From positions 1-21,901 of the forward strand of contig JADFXS010000024.1 in the NCBI GenBank assembly GCA_015233515.1: a DNA stretch of 21,901 nucleotides. The letters run 5' to 3'. The position numbers were made by a program, and so were the translations under genes. Shown piece by piece: positions 8,048-15,081 of this stretch (positions are counted from its first letter, which is position 1; every line of letters starts with the position of its first letter). Below the pieces are notes generated by a model. It was not told where the DNA came from and did not search any database. It saw nothing but the letters and a program-made list of their open reading frames with translations. The stretch comes from Deltaproteobacteria bacterium. Lineage in GTDB: Bacteria > Desulfobacterota > Desulfarculia > Adiutricales > JAGVGV01.

Positions 8048-9327
8048 GTGGCGACAATAATATTGCCATTCGGGTAATTAAATTATCCAAACTGTATAGG
8101 CTTTATCAAAGACCTTCGGACATCTTCTGGGAACAACTGCTTTCTCGTAAACGTCACCGAGACTTTTGGGCTTTACGCGATATTTCCTTCGAGATCGCCA
8201 AGGGTGAAGTGGTAGGCATCATAGGCCGTAATGGAGCTGGGAAAACGACTCTTTTACGAATAATAGCCAACACTCTCGACAAAACTTCTGGAGAAGTAAA
8301 AGTTCGGGGTCGGGTTTCGGCCCTCATGGCCTTAGGGGCCGGCTTCAATAACGAACTTTCCGGTCGTGATAACATCCTTATGGGCGGCCTTACCCTTGGG
8401 ATGACTCACTCCGAGATCAAATCCAAAATGGACTCGATCATAGATTTCAGTGGTATATCTTCATTCATCGATCAGCCTCTTAAAACCTATTCCAGCGGCA
8501 TGGCGGCCCGGCTGGCTTTCAGCACCGCCATCAGCATCGAACCGGATATCCTGATCATCGACGAAGCGCTTTCAACCGGGGACATGGCTTTTAACGCGAA
8601 AAGCTACGCTAAAATGCGAGAAATCGCTAAAAGCGGCGCGACGGTTCTTTTTGTGACTCATTCGTTGCAAAGTATTTATGAGCTTTGTAACAGTGCAATT
8701 TTGCTAGAAAAAGGCCATATCTTACAGATGGGCGACCCCAAGCAGGTAGGTTATGCCTATGAAGAGATCATTTATGGCGAAATGGCTGTGGCCAACAAAA
8801 AAGATCAGCCGGTTTATACTGTAAAAAGTGAGGTTGAGGATGTTAGTAATATCACTGTAGAAGAAAATAAAGATGATCGAGATGAACAAACGGCTAAAGT
8901 ATTATCGGTATGTGTTATCGACCAAAAAGGTCGTATGGTCAACACAATGGACCAGGACCGAGATTATATAATAAGAATTAAGGTTCGTTGCTTTAAAGCC
9001 TTTAAATCTATTTCCATTGGATATCGCATTGAAACCCACACCGGAATGGCGATGTACGTTTGTTCGACTGCTAATAATGGAGTTGACGTTTCAGCACCTA
9101 AAGATACTACTATAACTGTAGATTTTAGCTTTTTATGTAATCTTGCCACTCAAATATACCTGATTTCCGCCGGCGTGGGAGAAAATTTAAGTGGTGTAGA
9201 AAATTACTATCATTTCAATATGATTCATTTCTTAACCGAGGCTTATATCGTAACTGTAAACAACCTTAATGTTTTTGGCGGCCTAATAGACCTTAAGAGC
9301 AAGGTGCTGTCAATAACCAAAGATTAA
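8044..9327 (+). CDS. wzt: Polysaccharide ABC exporter ATPase Wzt with C-terminal glycan-binding-like domain
   Basis: Cytoplasmic ATPase that drives export of a lipid-linked O-polysaccharide through Wzm. Residues 1-240 are a standard ABC domain: Walker A GRNGAGKT (61-68), signature SSGMAARLAF (150-159), Walker B LIIDE (170-174), and the switch histidine in VTHS. Residues ~285-427 form a beta-rich extension like the Wzt C-terminal domain, which in known systems recognises the end-modified polysaccharide (O9a-type exporters). A TTG at 7999 would extend the frame, but ATG 8044 overlaps the wzm stop as ATGA and has CGGGAG 6 nt upstream, so I use 8044 (427 residues). The extended C-terminus suggests an exporter that reads a capped or modified chain end. 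Confidence 0.92.
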   Translation: MSGDNNIAIRVIKLSKLYRLYQRPSDIFWEQLLSRKRHRDFWALRDISFEIAKGEVVGIIGRNGAGKTTLLRIIANTLDKTSGEVKVRGRVSALMALGAGFNNELSGRDNILMGGLTLGMTHSEIKSKMDSIIDFSGISSFIDQPLKTYSSGMAARLAFSTAISIEPDILIIDEALSTGDMAFNAKSYAKMREIAKSGATVLFVTHSLQSIYELCNSAILLEKGHILQMGDPKQVGYAYEEIIYGEMAVANKKDQPVYTVKSEVEDVSNITVEENKDDRDEQTAKVLSVCVIDQKGRMVNTMDQDRDYIIRIKVRCFKAFKSISIGYRIETHTGMAMYVCSTANNGVDVSAPKDTTITVDFSFLCNLATQIYLISAGVGENLSGVENYYHFNMIHFLTEAYIVTVNNLNVFGGLIDLKSKVLSITKD

Positions 9328-9567
9328 CTTTTTCCCTACGCTTTGGTATCTAAATGCCAAATTTTTAGCATAAGTGCTAAAGCGGAGTTTGATTATATTG
9401 ATTATTTAGAAGTTGATAGGGTTATGCTACAATATGATTATATCTTTCGTTATCGGACAGTTTCACTACCTAAGCTTTCCGGATGCCTTTGCGAGAGACG
9501 AACGGATTCAACTATATGAAATTTTTGACTCTAAGTAAATATCAATAATATTACTACCGGTAAATTA
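9328..9567. other. Gap between wzt and the acetyltransferase, with a 34-codon ORF
   Basis: An ORF at 9434-9538 (+) encodes a 34-residue peptide beginning MIISFVIGQFHY and ending LYEIFDSK. It has only a poorly placed AGGG upstream (13 nt). It reads like the first strand and helix of a larger enzyme that has been lost. I cannot assign a family, and it may be a gene remnant. Confidence 0.3.
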
Positions 9568-9572
9568 TTGAT
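9541..9572. promoter_or_regulatory. Inverted repeat overlapping a -35 box (operator candidate)
   Basis: ATCAATAAT (9541-9549) and ATTATTGAT (9564-9572) are perfect 9-bp inverted arms separated by 14 bp. The right arm overlaps the -35 hexamer TTGATA (9568-9573) of the promoter below. That placement suits a repressor or activator site, or a cruciform. Confidence 0.4.
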
Positions 9573-9596
9573 AAATTAAAATATAGAAAGTCTAAT
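9568..9596 (+). promoter_or_regulatory. Promoter of the acetyltransferase gene
   Basis: TTGATA (9568-9573), an exact 17-bp spacer, and TCTAAT (9591-9596): five of six matches in each hexamer. The expected start near 9603 leaves a ~25-nt leader that contains the ribosome binding site AGGGGA. Confidence 0.6.
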
Positions 9597-9627
9597 TTTT
9601 TAACTGATATCGATTTAGGGGAATAGG

Positions 9628-10191
9628 ATGTCAACATTCTATAGAAATATTTTATATTTTTTTACACATCGACACGTAGAATTTGGTGCTAAAATTAGAG
9701 GTAAGGTTAGTCTAGGGCGAGAAGTAAGTCTAAAATCCGGCTGCGAGATAGATAGTGATACAAAGGGATCTATCACTATTGACGATTTTTCTTGTATCCA
9801 TAGGGATTCACTAATAATATCCTATGGAGGAGATATATTTATCGGTAAGTACACTACAGTTAATCCATTTTGCGTTTTGTACGGCCATGGTGGATTGAAA
9901 ATAGGAAACAATTGTCTGATTGCTACAGGTTGTGTTATGATTCCAGCCAATCATTTATTCGCTTCTATCGATATACCCATTGATCAACAAGGCGTTAGTA
10001 AAAGAGGAATTACAATAGAAGATGATGTTTGGCTTGGAGCTCATGTTATAGTCCTAGATGGAGTAACGATCGGGAAAGGATCAGTCATTGGTGCTGGAGC
10101 GGTTGTTTCAAATAATATACCTCCATACTCAGTTGCTGTAGGTGTGCCGGCTCGTCCAATCAAAAATAGGACCGATATTAATAATGAGTAG
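9628..10191 (+). CDS. Hexapeptide-repeat O-acetyltransferase (CatB/NodL/WbbJ type)
   Basis: Left-handed beta-helix acyltransferase, likely adding an acetyl group from acetyl-CoA to a sugar of the surface glycan. The 187-residue product shows I/L/V-G-x-x-x-x hexad repeats from about residue 22 to 165 (for example IGKYTTV, IGNNCLI, IEDDVWLGAHVIVLDGVTIG, IGAGAVV). The probable catalytic histidine is H109 in IPANHLFASIDIPID, the usual active-site loop of this group, and the end is the standard VGVPARPIK coenzyme A-binding turn. AGGGGA at 9617-9622 lies 5 nt before the ATG. Codons here are more AT-rich than in the epimerase, which is common for transferred glycan genes. The acceptor sugar is unknown. 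Confidence 0.88.
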   Translation: MSTFYRNILYFFTHRHVEFGAKIRGKVSLGREVSLKSGCEIDSDTKGSITIDDFSCIHRDSLIISYGGDIFIGKYTTVNPFCVLYGHGGLKIGNNCLIATGCVMIPANHLFASIDIPIDQQGVSKRGITIEDDVWLGAHVIVLDGVTIGKGSVIGAGAVVSNNIPPYSVAVGVPARPIKNRTDINNE

Positions 10192-10488
10192 CCTACCGGC
10201 CTTACTTTAGAGCCAACGGAATCTCCTATCGGCCGACAGTTATGAAATCTCATGATTTCCCAGGTGTTACTATTTTAGATATAAATCAAAGCAATTTTAT
10301 TCCAATTGGCTCAAGGATGCCAAGTATAATATGGTGCGGCTGGATACCTAACTGTAAAAGTGAAATGATACTTGGTAAATTTGGACTACATTCAATAATT
10401 TGATATGCCGATTGATAACATATAACTAATTTATATTAGTGACTGCTAATCTCTAATTACATGCTATATCGAATAGTAGTAATCAAGG
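10192..10488. other. Convergent intergenic gap with a 53-codon ORF
   Basis: It lies between the convergent acetyltransferase and radical SAM genes. One + strand ORF at 10242-10403 encodes 53 residues (starts MKSHDFPGVTILDIN, contains MPSIIWCGWIPNC) but has no ribosome binding site. I see no clear rho-independent terminator for either neighbour. Confidence 0.3.
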
Positions 10489-11424
10489 TTAAGCATAAAT
10501 ACGCTGCAGATGAGCTGGGTTTGGATAACATGTATCGAAGACTCGAGAGTCAAAGCCGCGCAATTTTGACTGCTTAAAAAGATAGGCAGTAGCGCCTAAG
10601 GTAACATCCGTAATAGTATTATTAGTGATTTCTCCGTGCTCTGGAGAAATATTAATGCGTTTGATGCCTAATTGCTCGGCTAAGTCAAGAAAGCCATCAA
10701 TTTCTTGGATAGTGTTATTGTAGCGACAAACAATATATTTTAAAATAATATTATTCGCATTGATCCGTGCATAGTTTCGTAAATTTTCAATGACCGTGAA
10801 AAAATTGTCCGACCCTTTAATTTTGCGAAACGTGGCGGGAGTACTGCAGTCCAAGCTGCACTGTAGAGTGGCCTTGTCTCTTAACCCGTGGGCCAAGGCT
10901 GCAGAAAAGCGCAAACAATTGGAATTTACGAGATTAGTAAAGCCATTTTTATCGAGAAACTGAAGTAATTCTTCGAATTCAGGCAGAATAGTCGGTTCAC
11001 CAGTACCCCAGTCAACTGCGGGCTCAGGATGGATAAAGCCTAAAGCTAATAGCTGGCTTAGCGGGGCTATTGCAGAATAACGTTGCCGGTTTTTTTCCTG
11101 ATTATTTTCCGGATGCCAGAAGTTGCAGTAAATGCATCGGGAGTTGCATAGCATTCCATGGTGCAAGGCAATGTATCTAATTTTTTCTTTATGATTAGGC
11201 AGCGTGTTGAACTCCTGCAAGTTTGTGCAGTCAAGACAGGGACTTATACCCTGGCTTATCTCTTCTTGTGTTTTACGACGCATCTGCAGAAATGATTCAA
11301 GTGGAAAATCCCCTCCGTCATAAGGGATTGTCGGGCGTACGTGACTGGGCGCACAGGGTTGTATAGAATCCATATTTAGAACAAGACCCTGATACAGCAT
11401 ACTGCAGCTAAGATTTGTAGTCAT
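10489..11424 (-). CDS. Radical SAM enzyme with N-terminal auxiliary cysteines
   Basis: Radical SAM oxidoreductase. The 4Fe-4S/SAM loop is C93-x3-C97-x2-C100 in LCNSRCIYCNFW, and the SAM-contacting DWGTGEPT follows at about residue 140. Later strands fit the rest of the partial TIM barrel. Four further cysteines precede the barrel, C24 and C7 in a segment LYQGLVLNMDSIQPCAPS and C63-x2-C66 in SPCLDCTN. Their spacing is like a SPASM/twitch auxiliary cluster but at the N-terminus. At 311 residues there is no room for a C-terminal SPASM domain. The start is supported by CCCCC on the + strand (GGGGG, 11430-11434), 5 nt away. A strong promoter and a 30-codon ORF lie immediately upstream on the same strand, so peptide modification is a plausible role; action on a glycan is the alternative. 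Confidence 0.8.
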   Translation of the reverse strand: MTTNLSCSMLYQGLVLNMDSIQPCAPSHVRPTIPYDGGDFPLESFLQMRRKTQEEISQGISPCLDCTNLQEFNTLPNHKEKIRYIALHHGMLCNSRCIYCNFWHPENNQEKNRQRYSAIAPLSQLLALGFIHPEPAVDWGTGEPTILPEFEELLQFLDKNGFTNLVNSNCLRFSAALAHGLRDKATLQCSLDCSTPATFRKIKGSDNFFTVIENLRNYARINANNIILKYIVCRYNNTIQEIDGFLDLAEQLGIKRINISPEHGEITNNTITDVTLGATAYLFKQSKLRGFDSRVFDTCYPNPAHLQRIYA

Positions 11425-11556
11425 ATCAACCCCCGATAAAACCTTTAACTCGACTTCAAAGCGCCGGCATTATTACATATTTTGCTTAAAATCATTGAAT
11501 TTATTCTACTGATCTACAGTTAATGGAATTTTAATAAAAAAGTCGATAGTGAGTAC

Positions 11557-11649
11557 TCAATAGCTGGGATCAGCGAATCGGTTGGGTAGCTTATGAGCGT
11601 CATTAGGCAAATTAGAGAAAAATATAGATAAATCAGATAATCCTGCCAT
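11557..11649 (-). CDS. 30-codon peptide upstream of the radical SAM gene (candidate precursor)
   Basis: A short ORF starts at ATG 11649 and stops with TGA at 11557-11559. It has an excellent Shine-Dalgarno sequence, GAGAGGAAGA, with its core 7 nt before the ATG, and a strong promoter ends about 75 bp upstream. The peptide begins MAGLSDLSIFF, contains NLPNDAHK, and ends LPNRFADPSY. It thus has a hydrophobic leader-like front and a polar C-terminal part rich in N, P, D, R, with aromatic F and Y near the end. The radical SAM gene starts 132 nt downstream with no terminator between. No family is recognised. It could be a precursor of a radical-SAM-modified peptide (RiPP) or a regulatory leader peptide; the translation signals are what make it more than a chance ORF. 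Confidence 0.5.
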   Translation of the reverse strand: MAGLSDLSIFFSNLPNDAHKLPNRFADPSY

Positions 11650-11723
11650 CTTGTCTTCCTCTCGGGGCCTATCCTGCGCCGTTACTTTCACCAGCTTCAC
11701 ACATTACTCAGATCAGCGGTCTA

Positions 11724-11752
11724 TATCTAAAGTTTTCTTGGCATTTTGTCAA
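11724..11752 (-). promoter_or_regulatory. Strong sigma70-type promoter for the peptide and radical SAM genes
   Basis: On the - strand TTGACA (11752-11747) is a perfect -35, the spacer is exactly 17 bp, and TAGATA (11729-11724) is the -10. Transcription would start near 11717 and reach the 30-codon ORF after about 68 nt. Confidence 0.65.
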
Positions 11753-12175
11753 GCTACAAACTTTTGATCTAGAAAGAGACGGTCTTTAAGAAATATTGCT
11801 TTAGAAGTAATAAATTACAGCTTATTATCAGAACGTAAGTTTTAATCTACTAATCAATGTTTATTTTTGAAATGATAACCAAATATTTTGTATTTTATAC
11901 GGGGTTGTAAAGCTTGAAAAATTGGACTTTGATTTCTTTGGTTGTGGCATACTGTGGAATTACAAATATTTTAAATATGCGATAATGAATTCAGTCCAGT
12001 TAACACTCATAAAGTTAATTGTTACCGAATGCTCAAATATAGCTTTGCTTCTGACATATGGAACAGAGCATAGCTTTTAGCTGAAGTTTCCTGGATGAAA
12101 AACGACAGTTATTTGAAAAACAGCTAAAAAAGCGAAATCACGGTCAAAGTGGTAGCGACTAAAAATAACAGAATT
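11753..12175. other. AT-rich gene-free stretch
   Basis: No ORF with a credible start signal on either strand. The stretch separates the radical SAM promoter from the terminator at 12176-12208. Confidence 0.4.
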
Positions 12176-12208
12176 ATTTTGAAAAAGCAGCCCCGGTGAA
12201 CCGGGGCT
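12176..12208 (-). terminator. Rho-independent terminator reading leftward
   Basis: AGCCCCGG (12189-12196) pairs with CCGGGGCT (12201-12208) around a 4-base loop. Read on the - strand, the hairpin is followed by GCTTTTTC, a T-run; the + strand has none. It therefore ends transcription coming from the right, even though the nearest intact - strand gene ends at 12975. Confidence 0.65.
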
Positions 12209-12270
12209 AAGCATCTGAAAAGGCAAGGCTTGCGGATAGCGGGTTCCAAGATCGGTGATTTCGGGTGCTT

Positions 12271-12300
12271 TTGACGATCAAACGGCAAAGCGAAGACAAT
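12271..12300 (+). promoter_or_regulatory. Possible promoter of the wHTH-like/nucleotidyltransferase pair
   Basis: TTGACG (12271-12276), an 18-bp spacer, and GACAAT (12295-12300). The match is moderate. The predicted start near 12307 would put the palindrome at 12311-12327 at the very beginning of the message. Confidence 0.35.
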
Positions 12301-12310
12301 CGGTTGCAAA

Positions 12311-12327
12311 ATTCGCGAATCGCGAAT
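12311..12327. promoter_or_regulatory. Perfect 17-bp palindrome (operator candidate)
   Basis: ATTCGCGA-A-TCGCGAAT has two perfect 8-bp arms around one base, and sits 5 bp before the first ATG of the wHTH-like gene. Its position between promoter and start suits autoregulation, as in toxin-antitoxin-type pairs. Confidence 0.5.
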
Positions 12328-12332
12328 ACAAT

Positions 12333-12889
12333 ATGTCCATGATTTTGAAGCCACAAGATATAGTTATTCTGCTGAAACGGGTCGTCATGGATGAAAAGTC
12401 CCGCGATAACAGTGTGTTATATTCTCTAAGGGGCGGCCGCTGACGTATAATTCCCTGGCCCATGAATTGTTCATAAGCCCTGCTGAAGTGCATGCCGGCG
12501 TCATACGCGCATCGAAGGCTGGCCTGATGAATTTGCCAAAGCGCATCCCGGTGATAAAGGCCTTGGAAGAATTATTGATCTGCGGTGTCAAATATATTTT
12601 TCCGCCCGATAGAGGAGGAATGACGCGTGGTTTGCCCACTTCCTTCGCCGCCCCGCCTCTGAACCGGGAGTTTTCACTGCCGGACGAGCCTTCGCCTGTT
12701 TGGCCCTACTCGGAAGGGCCAGTTCGAGGACTGGCTTTTTCGCCGTTGTATAAAACCGTGCCCCAGGCTGCGAATTACGATTCGCGATTTTACGAAATCC
12801 TGGTTCTGGTGGATGCAATCCGAGATGGGAGAGCCAGAGAAACGGCTCTGGCCGTTAAAGAACTGAAGCGCCGGCTCGGGACAGTATGA
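12333..12889 (+). pseudogene. Frameshifted wHTH-like protein paired with a nucleotidyltransferase
   Basis: Two frames carry one protein. The first (12333-12443) gives MILKPQDIVILLKRVVM, then shifts. The second gives LTYNSLAHELFISPAEVHAG, then ALEELLICGVKYIFPPDRGG, then RGLPTSFAAPPLN, VWPYSEGPVRGLAFSPLY and LVDAIRDGRARETALAVKEL, ending at 12889. I recognise this, from memory, as a small conserved bacterial protein with a winged-helix-like front that is usually followed by a nucleotidyltransferase of AbiEii-like type. A segment of about 40 bp around 12390-12430 (DEKSRDNSVLYSL in the first frame) has no counterpart in my recollection of the family, so a small insertion or duplication probably broke the frame. 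ATG 12339 (MILKPQD) may be the original start. The stop overlaps the next ATG (ATGA at 12886-12889). Confidence 0.6.
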
Positions 12890-13038
12890 AAGATAAGATT
12901 CGGAAAAATATCGAAATGATCGCATTTGTGGCCCAAAGATTGGGCGGTTCGGCCACCGGTCAGGTTCCTACCCTTCAATCCATTCTCAAATCATCGAGGA
13001 ACTCCGAAACCGGTTCGACGCCGGTCACCAGCAGATGA
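12886..13038 (+). pseudogene. 5' fragment of a nucleotidyltransferase-like partner gene
   Basis: The ORF starts in an ATGA overlap with the preceding gene. Its first ~20 residues (KIRKNIEMIAFVAQRLG) look like the start of the nucleotidyltransferase-like gene that normally follows. After about base 12945 the reading turns into unrelated residues that are just the antisense of the helicase gene ending at 12975, and stops at 13036. The catalytic G-S and D-x-D motifs expected soon after the start are missing. The break falls within ~30 bp of the end of the - strand cluster, which suggests that the cluster was inserted here or that a deletion joined the two. Confidence 0.5.
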
Positions 13039-15050
13039 TCACGGGCGCGGGTGCAGGCGACATAAAACAAGTGGCGTTCCGTATTGTAGACCTCCTCCAA
13101 ATCCGAATCATCGGTCGCGGTCTCGATCCTTTCCTGCGAGGGGATGATTTCATCGTCACAGGCCATCACCGCCACGGCCCGAAACTCCAGTCCCTTGGCC
13201 AGAAACATGGTGCCGAGGGAAACATGGCCGCCGGTTGTTTCAACCTTCTCATCCAGAATTTTGCATGGGAAACCGGATTTCTCGACGGCGGACTTGGCCG
13301 TCGCCAGTTCGACGGGCGAACGCACGAAAACTCCCATCTCATGGGGAAGAACCCCCTTCTTTCCGAGCCCAACGAGCCATTTCCCGGCGGTTTTGATTTC
13401 ATCCTCGCGGCATTTCAACGCTAAAATAGTAGGGGGTGGGCCGTTGAAGACCGAAATCGTTCCTTTCCGTTCTTCCTTATTGCCGTCCACGTCGGAGAGC
13501 TCCGGACCCAACAGTCGGTCGGCTTGAGTGCGAATCTGGTGAGAGGTTCGGTAATTGATTCGTAGAGTCCGGGAGCGACCCCGAATATCGACTCCGAGGG
13601 CTTTCCAGGAAAAGGGTTGCTGAAAAATCCTCTGGCCAAGATCCCCGGCAAAAAAGAGGCAATTCAGTCTATCCGCGCCAAAAGCCGCCAGGAACCGCAG
13701 TTGAGGCACGCTCACATCCTGTGCTTCATCAATAACGGCAAAATCGAATGACGTTTTGGTTGTCGCGGTCAACAAGTCCGCTAATCGATTAAATAGGTAG
13801 GCAAAGGTGATCAATCCTTCATCCTTCAGGCGAGAGCGGACCTGTTCGAATATAGACCATAATAATGCCCGTTGGTTTTCAGGCAAACGCGTCTTTCGAC
13901 CAAGTCTTTTGACATCACGGTAGGCTTCCCAGGTGTCAAGCTGCCAGGCGTCCACGATTTCTTCCCACTCAGTCCAAAGAAAATGCCTGGCGAATTTCTG
14001 CCCGTCGACCGATCTGGCCACATCCACCAAAACTCGTTGAAGATGGTCGCGATTGGCGATTTTCGGGCGGCCGAAATGGAATTCGTAAAGACGAAGGCCA
14101 ATCGTGGTGATGGAATGGACTTCCAGGCGTTCACCAATACGCGGCTCGTTGCTGATCAGCCTTTTCAATTTCGCTCTCAACGCGTTGGCCAGAGTGTCGG
14201 AAAAGGTGGTCAGCAGCACTCTGGCGTCCGGATTGGCGCGGGCCAGAAAAACAGCTCGATGAAGAGCCACAATAGTCTTTCCCGTGCCCGCCGACCCCGA
14301 GACCCTCGCCGGGCCGTTATAATCCCGTTCGACCAGTTGCCTTTGCTCTGGATGCAGAAATATGGTCCACTTTTCCCAGGGATACTCAAGCGCCCGCTCC
14401 AATTCTTTAAGGTTGCTCATTACCCGAAAACGACGCTGGGCGTCAGGGTGCTCGAACGGGCTCACTTTAGCGTTAATCGATGCAAACACAGGCGGAGCGA
14501 CTCCGACAGCCAAGTCCAACAACGCTTCGGCGGCCTCTTGAGGCAGATGGTCAGCCAGTTCAAGCAGAGTGTCTTCATCGGCGTAGCGAACATCGTCCAA
14601 CCATTCAATCGGCACCCCATAACCCAGCAATCGATCCTCGGACACTCCGAGAAACAAGGGTGGTTTGCCCGGCGCGGTTTTAATTTGCTCGATATACTTG
14701 GGAATTATGAATTCCTTGACTGTTTCTCTAATCTCAACCAATTGCGCAGCCCCGGTCTTGGGATGAGTTTCGAGCTTGCGCCGTTCGGCCCATTGATAAG
14801 CGTCGTCATGATGATCGACGTAACATAGAAGCAGACTGTCATCGGTCTGGTGAACGATCAGTCGAATGTCGCTGCCGACCCGCATCGACCGGAAATTGGG
14901 ATCCTTGGCCTTATTGAGTTTATGGAACTGCAAACCCGGATGGGCCGGATTGATCTGGAGGTCAAAAGCCGTGGTCTTGACCAACTTTTGTTCTTCGTTG
15001 GTCAGTTTGGCCAGACTGTCGGTAAACGTTTCGGCGATGCGAAATTGCAT
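12975..15050 (-). CDS. UvrD/Rep-type helicase with N-terminal RelE/ParE-like domain
   Basis: Superfamily 1 DNA helicase fused to a toxin-fold domain. Residues 1-95 resemble RelE/ParE/YafQ proteins (QFRIAETFTDSLAKL, then FHKLNKAKDPNFRSMRVGSD, then LIVHQTDDSLLLCYVDHHDD). The helicase part has Walker A SGSAGTGKT (251-259), motif Ia LLTTFSDTLANAL (279-291), DEAQ (441-444), GDLGQRIF (469-476), INYRTSHQIR (498-507), MFLAKGLEFRAVAV, and motif VI LFYVACTRARDHLLV near the C-terminus. The start at 15050 follows AAGG with 5 nt spacing; a GTG at 15056 is possible but overlaps that site. It begins 31 nt after the stop of the upstream gene, so it is probably the last gene of the five-gene cluster. Whether the RelE-like part is toxic, or only a regulatory or nucleic-acid-binding module, cannot be told. 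Confidence 0.87.
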   Translation of the reverse strand: MQFRIAETFTDSLAKLTNEEQKLVKTTAFDLQINPAHPGLQFHKLNKAKDPNFRSMRVGSDIRLIVHQTDDSLLLCYVDHHDDAYQWAERRKLETHPKTGAAQLVEIRETVKEFIIPKYIEQIKTAPGKPPLFLGVSEDRLLGYGVPIEWLDDVRYADEDTLLELADHLPQEAAEALLDLAVGVAPPVFASINAKVSPFEHPDAQRRFRVMSNLKELERALEYPWEKWTIFLHPEQRQLVERDYNGPARVSGSAGTGKTIVALHRAVFLARANPDARVLLTTFSDTLANALRAKLKRLISNEPRIGERLEVHSITTIGLRLYEFHFGRPKIANRDHLQRVLVDVARSVDGQKFARHFLWTEWEEIVDAWQLDTWEAYRDVKRLGRKTRLPENQRALLWSIFEQVRSRLKDEGLITFAYLFNRLADLLTATTKTSFDFAVIDEAQDVSVPQLRFLAAFGADRLNCLFFAGDLGQRIFQQPFSWKALGVDIRGRSRTLRINYRTSHQIRTQADRLLGPELSDVDGNKEERKGTISVFNGPPPTILALKCREDEIKTAGKWLVGLGKKGVLPHEMGVFVRSPVELATAKSAVEKSGFPCKILDEKVETTGGHVSLGTMFLAKGLEFRAVAVMACDDEIIPSQERIETATDDSDLEEVYNTERHLFYVACTRARDHLLVTGVEPVSEFLDDLRMD

Positions 15051-15081
15051 GACCACCTTTAATGTGTTCCTTCCCTGATTG

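Noticed and set aside
12255..12354. Small ORFs on both strands around the palindrome
   Set aside because: They start well before the plausible start of the wHTH-like gene, lack ribosome binding sites, and arise from the GC-rich hairpin and palindrome region.
13872..14828. Long + strand ORF (318 codons) opposite the helicase gene
   Set aside because: It is the antisense of the RelE-UvrD coding frame, whose motifs are complete; the + strand reading has no recognisable domain and no ribosome binding site.
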